This document shows, piece after piece, positions 1-7,358 of a DNA stretch of 64,000 bases. Numbering within the stretch: position 1 is the first letter of the stretch; every line of letters begins with the position of its first letter. The stretch lies in NCBI GenBank assembly GCA_963618065.1, contig CAVERH010000005.1:1-64000 (forward strand), read 5' to 3'. This DNA is from Suilimivivens sp963618065. Its GTDB lineage: Bacteria; Bacillota; Clostridia; Lachnospirales; Lachnospiraceae. The notes under the pieces are model-generated. The model searched no databases. It had not been told where the DNA came from and saw nothing but the letters and a program-made list of their open reading frames with translations. The position numbers and the translations under genes are program-made.

Positions 1-97
1 GCATTGAACGGAACCCCTAATATCATTTTCAACTAATGGGGTTCTGAACAGTTACAATCGATCTAAAATTCAAAAACGAGAAGAGGAAAACAGATTG

Positions 98-235
98 ATG
101 GGGGAATTGCTGACAGATCCGGCAAACTTGGCAAAGCTGTTAGATGCTGTTATGAAAAAGACAGAACAATATATTATGCAGCAGAAAACAAAAGATTATC
201 TGGCAAAAGAAATTGATCAAAAAGGATATGTATAA
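98..235 (+). CDS. Small hypothetical ORF or C-terminal remnant
   Basis: An ATG at 98 opens a 45-codon frame ending in TAA at 233. The peptide is Lys/Glu rich and looks helical. The same frame is open upstream back to a TGA at 5-7, so this may be the tail of a longer, decayed protein rather than a free-standing gene. I do not recognise the family. A GAACCCC/GGGGTTC inverted repeat lies just upstream (11-44). Coding status is uncertain. Confidence 0.3.
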   Translation: MGELLTDPANLAKLLDAVMKKTEQYIMQQKTKDYLAKEIDQKGYV

Positions 236-304
236 AATCGTTGTCCGGCAAAATTTATTTGATAAATCAGTAAATCCAAAATGACAGGGGGTGGCAGATC
301 AAAC

Positions 305-335
305 GTATGATATTGCATATCAGAAAATATCATAC
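305..335. repeat. 10-bp inverted repeat
   Basis: GTATGATATT at 305-314 is the exact reverse complement of AATATCATAC at 326-335, separated by 11 nt. It lies in the gene-free stretch 236-603 together with a terminator-like hairpin. It may be an operator or decayed element. Apart from this, the hairpin at 347 and a promoter at 561, I see nothing in the gap. Confidence 0.5.
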
Positions 336-346
336 ATAAATAAAAC

Positions 347-380
347 TCCGGCAGTGTATGTTCAGCATTGCCGGATGTTT
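347..380 (+). terminator. Terminator-like hairpin
   Basis: TCCGGCA (347-353) pairs with TGCCGGA (369-375) and is followed by a short T-rich run. This is consistent with a rho-independent terminator for the small ORF upstream. Confidence 0.5.
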
Positions 381-560
381 TATGCGTAATTCAGTAGTCA
401 TGACCTGAGTGGGGGGTGCACCCAAGTGAGGTGGCATTTTAATAGTTTTTGTTTAGAATCCCATGATTAGTGATGCTGTGTTTCATAGTAGATAATAGAA
501 ACAAAAACAGAAACACTAAATTATAATGAAAATAAAATGGAAAATATTCAGTTAATTGTG

Positions 561-589
561 TTGATTCTTTTGCAATTTCTGCATATACT
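561..589 (+). promoter_or_regulatory. Sigma-A promoter of the antitoxin gene
   Basis: TTGATT (561-566), a 17-bp spacer and TATACT (584-589) form a good vegetative promoter. The start site would be near 596, about 25 nt upstream of the antitoxin ATG at 622. Confidence 0.6.
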
Positions 590-621
590 ATAGGTAGAAT
601 AAAGTGATGGAGGTGTTTACT

Positions 622-945
622 ATGGCAATTGCAGCAGATCTTTTACAAAGTCTTGTTCCTATTTCACAATTCAATAAAGGTCAGGCAGCAAAGATATTTG
701 ACAGGCTTCATTCGGAAAGAGAATTAATTGTTTTAAAGAACAATCAGCCCTCAGCAATCATATTATCACCAGCGGAATATACCAGATTAACAGAAATTGA
801 GGAGGATTATTATCTTCTGTTGGAGGCAAACAGGCGTATAGAGGAGAATGGAGATAATAAGACGGTTTCATTAGATTCTGTGATGAATCATCTTGGAATC
901 AGTAAAGAAGAGCTTTGGGAAGCGGAGGATGTAGATATCGAATGA
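622..945 (+). CDS. Phd/YefM-family antitoxin (orphaned)
   Basis: A 107-residue protein of the Phd/RelB/YefM type. The N-terminal half carries the DNA-binding and dimerisation fold: an SQF motif, then a lysine/asparagine strand and SPAEYTRL, typical of YefM-like proteins. The C-terminal tail (LGISKEELWE onward) is acidic and would normally wrap the toxin. The ATG at 622 is chosen because GGAGGT sits 7 nt before it; GTG 604 and ATG 607 lack such a site. The stop overlaps the start of the toxin reading frame by 3 nt, the usual coupling in relBE modules. Such antitoxins also repress their own promoter. Its partner is broken, so it may now be an orphan. Confidence 0.85.
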   Translation: MAIAADLLQSLVPISQFNKGQAAKIFDRLHSERELIVLKNNQPSAIILSPAEYTRLTEIEEDYYLLLEANRRIEENGDNKTVSLDSVMNHLGISKEELWEAEDVDIE

Positions 946-1180
946 CATGGAGTATTGAGTTTTTAGAAGAAGCCCAAAAAGATATGGAATGCCTTTGGGT
1001 AATAAAAGTGGTACAAACCTTACAAATCTTATGAAGATAAAGTTTAGGGATTTGGGTATCCGGGTTGTCTACAAGATTGAGAGAGTGGATGGAGTAATGA
1101 AGATTATCGTTGTTTCTGCCAGAACTGATGAACAAGTTTACAAAGAAGCAGCAAAAAGAAGAGAGGAACATGATTTATAA
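942..1180 (+). pseudogene. RelE/ParE-type toxin with internal out-of-frame deletion
   Basis: The ATG at 942 overlaps the antitoxin stop and starts an N-terminal segment typical of RelE/YafQ toxins (MTWSIEFLEEAQKDME). After about 18 codons the frame runs to a stop, while the C-terminal half of the same family (PLGNKSGTNL, then IRVVYKIER, ending in EEHDL) continues in a different frame to 1180. About 25-30 residues that normally lie between them are absent. The join falls at GATATGGAATGCC, which resembles the Gly-Tyr-Gly-Lys-Pro region expected near the missing segment, so deletion between short repeats is plausible. The downstream frame has an ATG at 989, but a toxin lacking its N-terminal helices is unlikely to work. 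Confidence 0.8.
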
Positions 1181-1193
1181 TAGAATGAATGGA

Positions 1194-1232
1194 AAAGCCG
1201 CTATCTGGGAAATTTCCTGGTAGCGGTTTTTT
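1194..1232 (+). terminator. Rho-independent terminator
   Basis: CCGCTA (1198-1203) pairs with TAGCGG (1221-1226), with extra inner pairing, followed by six Ts (1227-1232). It closes the toxin-antitoxin transcription unit. Confidence 0.85.
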
Positions 1233-1280
1233 GTGGAGAAATATATGTCAGAAGAAATCGTATAACAGATATAAAACAGA

Positions 1281-1309
1281 TTGTAAAAATCAGATATTCA
1301 TACTATACT
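1281..1309 (+). promoter_or_regulatory. Sigma-A promoter of the GH25 gene
   Basis: TTGTAA (1281-1286), a 17-bp spacer and TATACT (1304-1309). It lies about 80 nt upstream of the lysozyme gene. Confidence 0.55.
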
Positions 1310-1392
1310 GAACTTGGTAACTGCATGAACATATGGAAAGTTGTAAAGTATCAATTTTGCAAATGAAGTTTCGAAGAACTGTGAAATAGAAT

Positions 1393-2478
1393 ATGAGGAA
1401 TGAACGAATGAATAAGAAAAGACAACGACGGATGAATTATCTGATAAATATTATTTTGTGTCTTGTGGCACTTGCTTCACTGACGGTATGCATTTTTCTG
1501 CTTTTGAAGAACTACCAGTTGAATTTTGAAACAACCGAGGCACTGGCACAGGTGGAGCAGATCAAGGAGGATACGAAGGACTATATTTACACCCAGTCGG
1601 ATGTAAATTCTTTCGTGGAAGAGGCTGTCTTAAATGCACAGACCATAGAAGCAAGAAAGCTTCTGGCTGATATCAAGGAGCGTATGGAAAGCGGAGACAG
1701 TACGGCTGCCGTTTTGCGGGAACTGTATCCGGAGGATGTGGTGGTTTATGCCGATAGTAAGTATAATTTCTTCCCGATTACTGATGAATACAAGCATAAT
1801 AATTATGTACTGGATAATTTTGTTTTAGATGAAGCAACTTCCAGAATTGCCTATACGGATGATGTCGGAGAGGTGCGCTCCAGGATCGGTATTGATGTTT
1901 CCAAGCATCAGGGAAAGATCGATTGGGAAAAGGTAGCTGCCGATGGTATCGACTTTGCATTTATCCGCGTTGGCTTCCGGGGAAGCTCGGAAGGGAAGCT
2001 TGTGGAGGATGAATATTTTATTGATAACATTGAGGGTGCGTTGGAGAATCATATCGAGGTTGGCGTTTATTTCTATACGCAGGCAGTAACCACGGAAGAA
2101 GCAAAAGAAGAAGCACAGTTTCTGCTGGATCTGTTAGAGCCGTATGACATTACCTACCCGGTAGTCCTTGACCTTGAGGAAGTGAATGGAAAGAGCCGTA
2201 CCGATGATATGACACAGGAAGATTTTACCGATGCGGCCATTGAATTCTTAGATACGGTAGAGAAAGCAGGCTATCAGCCGATGATCTACGGAAACCTAAA
2301 GACCTTCTTTATCATGCTCGATATGAGCCGGATTGAAAAGTACGACAAGTGGTTTGCCTACTATCAGACTCCGGTTTATTTCCCGTATGAATTCGCTATC
2401 TGGCAGTACAGCAGTACCGGTAAGGTGGACGGAATCAAGGGTGATGTGGATCTGAATGTGTGTATGAAGGAGTATTAA
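1393..2478 (+). CDS. Membrane-anchored GH25 lysozyme (N-acetylmuramidase)
   Basis: 361 residues. A short basic N-terminus is followed by one transmembrane segment (about residues 15-37), with no cleavable-signal look. An Ala/Glu-rich linker follows, and then a GH25 domain from about residue 163. Family motifs are visible: GIDVSKHQGKIDW at the domain start, FIRVGFRGSS, VGVYFYTQA, and VVLDLEEVNG carrying the acidic catalytic pair, then a C-terminal FAIWQYSS. GH25 enzymes cleave the MurNAc-GlcNAc bond of peptidoglycan. With the membrane anchor it would act at the cell surface, in wall turnover rather than phage lysis. It stands alone, with its own promoter. Confidence 0.9.
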   Translation: MRNERMNKKRQRRMNYLINIILCLVALASLTVCIFLLLKNYQLNFETTEALAQVEQIKEDTKDYIYTQSDVNSFVEEAVLNAQTIEARKLLADIKERMESGDSTAAVLRELYPEDVVVYADSKYNFFPITDEYKHNNYVLDNFVLDEATSRIAYTDDVGEVRSRIGIDVSKHQGKIDWEKVAADGIDFAFIRVGFRGSSEGKLVEDEYFIDNIEGALENHIEVGVYFYTQAVTTEEAKEEAQFLLDLLEPYDITYPVVLDLEEVNGKSRTDDMTQEDFTDAAIEFLDTVEKAGYQPMIYGNLKTFFIMLDMSRIEKYDKWFAYYQTPVYFPYEFAIWQYSSTGKVDGIKGDVDLNVCMKEY

Positions 2479-2559
2479 GTAGACTATTTAGTTTAATGAT
2501 GATTTTTTGTGAGCAAAATATTGTATTTGTTTTTTGGACTTTTTGTGCTAAGAAAATAA

Positions 2560-2587
2560 TTGACCGAACTTCTTTTTATGGTAATAT
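2560..2587 (+). promoter_or_regulatory. Promoter of the type I toxin mRNA
   Basis: TTGACC (2560-2565), 16-bp spacer, TAATAT (2582-2587). The start site would be near 2595, at GGGAAC. The 5' end then carries GCGGCTTACCCT (2612-2623) and a CCCTC-TTCG-GAGGG hairpin. Confidence 0.65.
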
Positions 2588-2664
2588 ATTAATAGGGAAC
2601 TTGAGAGCCAGGCGGCTTACCCTCTTCGGAGGGGCTAACCCTCCAGACGAAAGAGAGGAGGGCG

Positions 2665-2766
2665 ATGCCAATGTATGTTACATATTCGGATCTGATCCAG
2701 ATAGGTATCTTCTTGGTATCCCTTGTAGGTTTGTGTTATACATTCTTCAAGGGAAAACGAAAATAG
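2665..2766 (+). CDS. Holin-like type I toxin peptide
   Basis: A 33-residue peptide. A short polar start (MPMYVTYSD) is followed by a single hydrophobic helix and a basic GKRK-type tail. This is the layout of the small holin-like toxins common in Firmicutes, which insert in the cytoplasmic membrane and depolarise it. ATG 2671 is an alternative start. The ribosome-binding site GAGGAGGG (2655-2662) can be masked by CCCTCC just upstream (2639-2644), a usual safeguard in type I systems. An opposing promoter and a shared hairpin downstream support an antisense RNA partner. The family assignment is by pattern only. Confidence 0.7.
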   Translation: MPMYVTYSDLIQIGIFLVSLVGLCYTFFKGKRK

Positions 2767-2846
2767 CCGCCATTACTCGCAATAATGACGGCTGTTTGTA
2801 AAATAATCAGCTAATATTAAGGGTAAGCCGCTTCTCCGATTCCCTT
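2755..2846 (-). ncRNA. Predicted antisense RNA of the type I toxin locus
   Basis: On the minus strand TTGAAA (2881-2876), a 17-bp spacer and TATATT (2858-2853) predict a transcript starting near 2846. It reads back toward the toxin gene and ends at the bidirectional hairpin 2765-2793, so it would overlap the 3' end of the toxin mRNA. Its 5' end (GGGAA, GAGA, then GCGGCTTACCCT) nearly matches the 5' end of the toxin mRNA. Boundaries are predicted from promoter and hairpin only. Confidence 0.5.
2765..2793. terminator. Bidirectional terminator of the toxin locus
   Basis: AGCCG/CATTA (2765-2775) pairs with TAATG/CGGCT (2783-2793) around a 7-nt loop, with one C-A mismatch. A-rich sequence precedes it and T-rich sequence follows, so it can stop transcription from both directions. 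Confidence 0.65.
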
Positions 2847-2905
2847 TTCTATAATATACTATGAACAGCACATTATTTCAAGGATTATGTAAAAATAAAA
2901 TTTTA

Positions 2906-2941
2906 AAAAGAATGTCAAGTAAAAATGCTTGACATTCTTTT
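2906..2941. terminator. 14-bp hairpin whose 3' arm carries the ylxM -35 box
   Basis: AAAAGAATGTCAAG (2906-2919) is perfectly complementary to CTTGACATTCTTTT (2928-2941), with an 8-nt loop. T runs on both strands make it a bidirectional terminator. The TTGACA of the downstream promoter is inside the 3' arm. Confidence 0.7.
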
Positions 2942-2957
2942 GCGTATCATGTATATT
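2929..2957 (+). promoter_or_regulatory. Consensus sigma-A promoter for ylxM-ffh
   Basis: TTGACA (2929-2934), exactly 17 bp, TATATT (2952-2957). This is the strongest vegetative promoter I can read in the window. The start site would be about 2964, a few bases before the ylxM ribosome-binding site, so the leader is very short. Confidence 0.75.
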
Positions 2958-2973
2958 GTTCAAGGTGAGTGCA

Positions 2974-3315
2974 ATGGAACGAATAGCTAAGCAGGCAATG
3001 CTTTATGATTTTTATGGAGAATTGCTGACAGAGCATCAGAAGAAGATCTATGAGGATGTCGTGTACAATGACTTCTCGTTATCCGAGATTGCCGAAGAGA
3101 ACGGAATCAGCCGTCAGGGAGTACATGATCTGATCCGGCGGTGCAACAGGATTTTACAGGAATATGAGAACAAGCTTCATTTAATAGAACGTTTCGTGAA
3201 GATCCGGGAAGAAGTGGGAAGCATCCAGAAGCTGGCAGAGAATCCGCAGATTACGAAGGAAGAGCTGGTAGGAAAGATGAATGAGATTTCCCACAGGATC
3301 ATGGAAGAGTTATAA
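2974..3315 (+). CDS. ylxM: YlxM, putative SRP-associated HTH protein
   Basis: 113 residues, the usual size for YlxM (UPF0122). It reads MERIAKQAMLYDFYGELLTEHQK, then a sigma-70 region-4-like helix-turn-helix (LSEIAEENGISRQGVHDLI, about residues 38-56), then a helical C-terminus. It sits directly upstream of ffh, as in most Firmicutes, and has been linked to signal recognition particle function. The start at 2974 follows an AAGGTGAG ribosome-binding site; the longer frame from 2929 would begin inside the promoter. Confidence 0.93.
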   Translation: MERIAKQAMLYDFYGELLTEHQKKIYEDVVYNDFSLSEIAEENGISRQGVHDLIRRCNRILQEYENKLHLIERFVKIREEVGSIQKLAENPQITKEELVGKMNEISHRIMEEL

Positions 3316-3383
3316 CTATTCGTACAGGTCGAAGCATTTACTGCTGAGAATGTAAGAATATGACGTAGGAACGAGGTTAAGGA

Positions 3384-4742
3384 ATGGCTTTTGAGAGTCT
3401 GACAGATAAACTTCAAAATGTATTTAAAAAACTGAAAAGCAAAGGCCGACTTACAGAGGAAGATGTCAGGGTTGCACTGAAAGAAGTCAAGATGGCGCTG
3501 TTAGAGGCTGATGTCAACTTCAAGGTCGTTAAGCAGTTCATCAAGTCTGTGGAAGAGCGTGCAATCGGTTCCGATGTCATGAACGGACTGAATCCCGGAC
3601 AGATGGTAATTAAGATTGTTAACGAAGAAATGATTGCCCTGATGGGATCGGAAACGACCGAGCTGCAGTTCCAGCCTGGTAAGGCAATTACCACGATTAT
3701 GATGTGTGGTCTTCAGGGTGCCGGTAAAACAACCGCAGCAGCCAAGATTGCCGGAAAGCTGAAGCTGAAAGGAAAACGTCCACTGCTCGTTGCCTGTGAC
3801 GTATATCGTCCGGCGGCAATTAAACAGCTGCAGATCAATGGTGAGAAACAGCAGGTAGAGGTTTTTGCCATGGGAGACAATCAGAATCCTGTGGACATTG
3901 CGAAGGCCGCTGTGGAACACGCACGTAAGAAAGATTTAAACGTTGTAATTATCGATACCGCAGGCCGGTTACATGTCGATGAAGATATGATGGTTGAGCT
4001 TGAAGAGATCAAGCGCAATGTGGAAGTGCATCAGACACTCCTCGTTGTGGATGCCATGACCGGTCAGGATGCCGTAACCGTAGCGGGTCAGTTCAATGAC
4101 CGTATCGGAATTGACGGCGTGGTACTTTCCAAGATGGATGGTGATACCCGGGGCGGTGCAGCCCTTTCTGTTAAAGCTGTTACCGGCAAGCCGATTCTTT
4201 ATGTCGGCATGGGTGAAAAGCTAAGTGATCTGGAGCAGTTTTATCCGGATCGTATGGCGAACCGGATTTTAGGAATGGGAGATGTGCTTTCCCTGATTGA
4301 AAAGGCACAGGAAAACATTTCCATTGACGAGAACAAGGAAAAGGAAATGGCTGCCCGGATGAAGAAGGGCAAGTTCGATTTTGATGATTACTTAGAGAGC
4401 ATGAAGCAGATGCGGAACATGGGAGGCTTAAGCAGTATTCTTTCCATGATGCCCGGTATGGGAAGCAAGCTTGGGGATGTGGAATCCATGATTGATGAAA
4501 AGCAGCTTGCCAGAACCGAAGCGATCATCTTAAGCATGACTCCGGAAGAAAGAAAGAATCCGAAGCTGATGAATTTAAGCCGCAAGGGCAGAATCGCGAA
4601 GGGGGCAGGTGTGGATATTGCCGTAGTCAACCGCTTTATCAAGCAGTTTGAACAGTCCCAGAAGATGATGAAGCAGATGCCGGGGCTGATGGGTGGCAAG
4701 CGCGGCAGAGGAATGTTTGGCGGTATGAAGTTTCCGTTTTAG
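3384..4742 (+). CDS. ffh: Signal recognition particle GTPase Ffh
   Basis: 452 residues, full length. It holds the N domain (MAFESLTDKLQNVFKKLK), the G domain with GLQGAGKTT near residue 108, DVYRPAA, DTAGR and SKMDGDTRGG, then a methionine-rich M domain ending in KMMKQMPGLMGG and a Gly/Lys tail. Ffh binds signal sequences of nascent membrane and secreted proteins as they leave the ribosome and delivers them to FtsY in complex with SRP RNA. It is co-transcribed with ylxM and lies just ahead of rpsP. The SRP RNA gene itself was not found in this window. Confidence 0.98.
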   Translation: MAFESLTDKLQNVFKKLKSKGRLTEEDVRVALKEVKMALLEADVNFKVVKQFIKSVEERAIGSDVMNGLNPGQMVIKIVNEEMIALMGSETTELQFQPGKAITTIMMCGLQGAGKTTAAAKIAGKLKLKGKRPLLVACDVYRPAAIKQLQINGEKQQVEVFAMGDNQNPVDIAKAAVEHARKKDLNVVIIDTAGRLHVDEDMMVELEEIKRNVEVHQTLLVVDAMTGQDAVTVAGQFNDRIGIDGVVLSKMDGDTRGGAALSVKAVTGKPILYVGMGEKLSDLEQFYPDRMANRILGMGDVLSLIEKAQENISIDENKEKEMAARMKKGKFDFDDYLESMKQMRNMGGLSSILSMMPGMGSKLGDVESMIDEKQLARTEAIILSMTPEERKNPKLMNLSRKGRIAKGAGVDIAVVNRFIKQFEQSQKMMKQMPGLMGGKRGRGMFGGMKFPF

Positions 4743-4797
4743 GAAGTTTTATATAAATTGAAATGATTATTTCATTACACTATGGAGGTGAAACAAA

Positions 4798-5043
4798 ATG
4801 GCAGTTAAAATCAGATTAAGAAGAATGGGTCAGAAGAAAGCTCCTTTCTATAGAATCGTAGTTGCAGATTCACGTTCTCCCAGAGACGGAAGATGTATCG
4901 AAGAGATCGGTACTTATGACCCGAACACAGATCCCAGCACTTTTAAGGTAAATGAGGAGCTTGCTAAGAAGTGGTTAGCAAACGGAGCTCAGCCTACAGA
5001 AGTTGTCAGCAAGATTTTTAAGCAGGCAGGAATTGAGAAGTAA
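4798..5043 (+). CDS. rpsP: 30S ribosomal protein S16
   Basis: 81 residues starting MAVKIRLRRMGQKKAPFYR, with the conserved VVADSRSPRDGR segment, so an unmistakable S16. A strong ribosome-binding site (GGAGGTG) precedes the ATG. It lies in the conserved ffh-rpsP-khpA-rimM-trmD-rplS block. Confidence 0.98.
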   Translation: MAVKIRLRRMGQKKAPFYRIVVADSRSPRDGRCIEEIGTYDPNTDPSTFKVNEELAKKWLANGAQPTEVVSKIFKQAGIEK

Positions 5044-5076
5044 TTGTATGTTGTCTGGCCCTTTTGGAGGTGAACA

Positions 5077-5304
5077 ATGAAAGAATTAGTAGAAGTAATT
5101 GCTAAAAACCTTGTTGATCATCCTGAGGAAGTCGTTGTTACAGAGAAAGAAGAAGGAAAACATATTACAGTTGAACTTCATGTGGCAGCATCTGATATGG
5201 GAAAGGTGATCGGTAAGCAGGGAAGAATTGCAAAAGCAATCCGTGCCGTTGTAAAGGCTGCATCATCGAAAGATAACAAGAAGGTAGACGTAGAAATCGT
5301 CTAA
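5077..5304 (+). CDS. khpA: KH-domain RNA-binding protein KhpA (YlqC)
   Basis: 75 residues made of one type II KH domain. The GxxG loop is visible as GKVIGKQGRIAKAIR. KhpA pairs with KhpB/Jag in Firmicutes and binds many RNAs, influencing cell division and envelope growth. The conserved position between rpsP and rimM supports the call. An efficient-looking hairpin (5331-5357) follows, so rimM-trmD may be transcribed separately. Confidence 0.95.
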   Translation: MKELVEVIAKNLVDHPEEVVVTEKEEGKHITVELHVAASDMGKVIGKQGRIAKAIRAVVKAASSKDNKKVDVEIV

Positions 5305-5330
5305 TGTGGGTGTGAAACCCGTTTAAGATA

Positions 5331-5357
5331 AGAGGGAGTTCTTCGGAGCTCCCTCTT
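5331..5357 (+). terminator. Terminator after khpA
   Basis: AGAGGGAG (5331-5338) pairs with CTCCCTCT (5349-5356), enclosing a short loop and followed by TTAGTT. The T run is short, so termination may be partial. Confidence 0.6.
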
Positions 5358-5362
5358 AGTTG

Positions 5363-5399
5363 CCATGCATATGAGAAAATGATCCAGTGGATCATTTTT
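5363..5399. repeat. Dispersed hairpin repeat, copy 1
   Basis: It begins CCATGCATATGAG and contains AAAATGATCC-AGT-GGATCATTTTT, a hairpin. The first 24 nt are identical to those at 7359. Both copies follow a terminator and precede a gene. Confidence 0.6.
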
Positions 5400-5469
5400 G
5401 AGTTACTATAGACATGTAAGTAATGTCTGTATTTAAGTTATATTTGTCAGGATTACGATGGGGGTTATT

Positions 5470-5976
5470 ATGGAAAAGCTCTTACAGGTGGGAGTCATTT
5501 CTTCCACACATGGAGTACGCGGAGAGGTCAAGGTGTTTCCGACGACCGATCAGGTACAGCGTTTTAAAAGGTTAAGGGAAGTCATTCTGGACACCGGAAG
5601 CGAACAGAAGGTATTGAAGATCGAAAGCGTGAAGTTTTTCAAGCAGTTCGCAATCTTAAAATTTGAACATTATGATAACATCAATGATATAGAGAAATAT
5701 AAAGGTAAGAGCCTTTATGTCACCAGGGAGAATGCAATGAAGCTTCAAAAGGACGAGTATTTCATTGCAGATCTGATTGGCATGACCGCAGTTTCGAATG
5801 ATGAGGCATTAAAGGGAACCCTTACCGATGTGATTGAAACCGGGGCAAATGATGTGTATGTCATCGCATTAGAGGATGGAAGAGAGCTTCTGCTTCCGGC
5901 AATTAAGGAGTGTATCCTTAAGGTCGATGTAGAAGGAGAACAGCTTACCTTTCATTTGATGGAGGGACTTCTTTAA
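5470..5976 (+). CDS. rimM: Ribosome maturation factor RimM
   Basis: 168 residues from ATG 5470, which follows a GGGGG ribosome-binding site. ATG 5458 would add four residues and cannot be ruled out. It has an N-terminal RimM barrel (LLQVGVISSTHGVRGEVKVFP) and a C-terminal PRC-barrel (DEYFIADLIGM onward, ending LLPAIKECILKVDVE). RimM assists maturation of the 30S head near S19. It is translationally linked to trmD, whose ATG lies 2 nt after its stop. Confidence 0.95.
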   Translation: MEKLLQVGVISSTHGVRGEVKVFPTTDQVQRFKRLREVILDTGSEQKVLKIESVKFFKQFAILKFEHYDNINDIEKYKGKSLYVTRENAMKLQKDEYFIADLIGMTAVSNDEALKGTLTDVIETGANDVYVIALEDGRELLLPAIKECILKVDVEGEQLTFHLMEGLL

Positions 5977-5978
5977 AG

Positions 5979-6764
5979 ATGAATTTTCATGTATTGACTT
6001 TATTTCCTGAAATGATCGATCAGGGAGTCCGTACCAGTATTACCGGGCGCGCCATAGAGAAGGGAGTCATTTCTCTGGATCTTGTGAATATCCGGGATTA
6101 TACGAAGGATAAGCACAAGAAGGTGGATGATTACCCGTATGGCGGTGGGGCGGGTATGCTGATGCAGGCACAGCCGGTATACGATGCATTCTTAAGTGTG
6201 ACAAAGAACTTAAAGAGCAGAATGCGCCCCAGGGTAATTTATATGGCACCGCAGGGCAGGACCTTTCATCAGCAGATGGCAAGGGAGCTGGCCTGTGAAG
6301 AGGATCTGATCATTCTTTGCGGACATTATGAGGGAATCGATCAGCGGGTGCTGGATACAATTGTGACGGATTATGTATCGATCGGAGATTACGTGCTGAC
6401 CGGCGGGGAGCTGCCTGCCATGGTGATGATCGATGCGGTTTCCCGTATGGTGCCAGGGGTACTTGGCAACGAGGATTCGGGAGAGACCGAGAGCTTTTCC
6501 AATTATCTGCTGGAATATCCGCAGTATTCAAGACCGGAGGAATGGAACGGACAGAAGGTTCCGGAGGTCCTTCTATCCGGCAACCATGAAAAGGTGGAGG
6601 AATGGCGGCTTACACAGTCACTGGAGCGGACGAAGGAGCTGCGCTCTGATCTGTATGAGAAATGGGCAGCCGAAAATCAGGATTATTTTGAACGGCTGCG
6701 CAAGCGGGAAGCGCGGAAGAAACAGAAGGAAGAACGCAGATTGCGGAAAGAGCAGCAAATATAA
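5979..6764 (+). CDS. trmD: tRNA (guanine-37-N1) methyltransferase TrmD
   Basis: 261 residues. The SPOUT-fold motifs are clear: MNFHVLTLFPEM, YPYGGGAGMLMQ, LCGHYEGIDQRV and SIGDYVLTGGELPAM, which form the trefoil knot for S-adenosylmethionine. TrmD methylates G37 next to the anticodon and prevents +1 frameshifting. The C-terminus is a highly charged Arg/Lys/Glu helix longer than the E. coli enzyme. It lies in the rimM-trmD operon. Confidence 0.97.
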   Translation: MNFHVLTLFPEMIDQGVRTSITGRAIEKGVISLDLVNIRDYTKDKHKKVDDYPYGGGAGMLMQAQPVYDAFLSVTKNLKSRMRPRVIYMAPQGRTFHQQMARELACEEDLIILCGHYEGIDQRVLDTIVTDYVSIGDYVLTGGELPAMVMIDAVSRMVPGVLGNEDSGETESFSNYLLEYPQYSRPEEWNGQKVPEVLLSGNHEKVEEWRLTQSLERTKELRSDLYEKWAAENQDYFERLRKREARKKQKEERRLRKEQQI

Positions 6765-6795
6765 GTATATGATACCATCTGATGACAAAAAAAGC

Positions 6796-6824
6796 TTGCA
6801 AATCCATGAAATGTATGGTATCAT
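6796..6824 (+). promoter_or_regulatory. Promoter of rplS
   Basis: TTGCAA (6796-6801), 17-bp spacer, TATCAT (6819-6824). The start would be near 6831, giving a leader of about 80 nt before rplS. Confidence 0.6.
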
Positions 6825-6846
6825 CTCATATGTTGTGGAATTGTGA

Positions 6847-6900
6847 TGGTCCGCTGGTATGATGATATTAAGAACGTCTATTTTCCAAATACAGAATAAG
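6847..6900 (+). promoter_or_regulatory. Candidate L19 leader RNA
   Basis: The rplS leader contains GGTCCGCTGGTATG, then GAACGTC and a short T-rich segment. Firmicutes rplS genes often carry an autoregulatory L19 leader in this position. I base this on position and general look, not on an alignment. Confidence 0.3.
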
Positions 6901-6913
6901 AGAGGATATTGAA

Positions 6914-7258
6914 ATGAACGAAATTATTAAAAACATTGAAAACGAAGCATTAAAAGAAGTTTCTGAATTCAACGTTGGTGATACCGTTAAGGTTTACGGT
7001 AAGATCAAGGAAGGAAACCGTGAAAGAATTCAGGTTTTCGAAGGCGTTGTATTAAAGAAGCAGGGAACCGGCGCTCGTCAGACCTTTACTGTACGTAAGT
7101 CATCTAACGGTGTTGGTGTTGAAAAGACCTGGCCTTTATATTCCCCGAACGTTGAGAAGGTTGAAGTGGTTCGTAAGGGTAAAGTCCGCAGAGCAAAACT
7201 GAATTACTTAAGAGACCGTGTAGGTAAGGCTGCTAAGGTTAAGGAAGTAGTGAAGTAA
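6914..7258 (+). CDS. rplS: 50S ribosomal protein L19
   Basis: 114 residues, full length. Recognisable segments are FNVGDTVKVYGKIKEGNRERIQVFEGVV, the GARQTFTVRKSSNGVGVEKTWP core and the LRDRVGKAAKVKE end. L19 sits at the subunit interface. It has its own promoter (6796) and is followed by a strong terminator at 7323. Confidence 0.98.
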   Translation: MNEIIKNIENEALKEVSEFNVGDTVKVYGKIKEGNRERIQVFEGVVLKKQGTGARQTFTVRKSSNGVGVEKTWPLYSPNVEKVEVVRKGKVRRAKLNYLRDRVGKAAKVKEVVK

Positions 7259-7322
7259 TCGTTGCTGGTACGAGTGAACAGTAACAAATAATCTGCCGAC
7301 AACCGGTAGGAATGAAAATTAC

Positions 7323-7357
7323 AGGACAACCGAGTTATCGGTTGTCCTATTTGTTTT
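7323..7357 (+). terminator. Terminator after rplS
   Basis: AGGACAACCGA (7323-7333) pairs perfectly with TCGGTTGTCCT (7338-7348) around GTTA, followed by ATTTGTTTT. Confidence 0.85.
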
Positions 7358-7358
7358 A

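Noticed and set aside
989..1180. Independent 63-codon gene
   Set aside because: It is the C-terminal half of the RelE-type toxin in a shifted frame, without its own ribosome-binding site.
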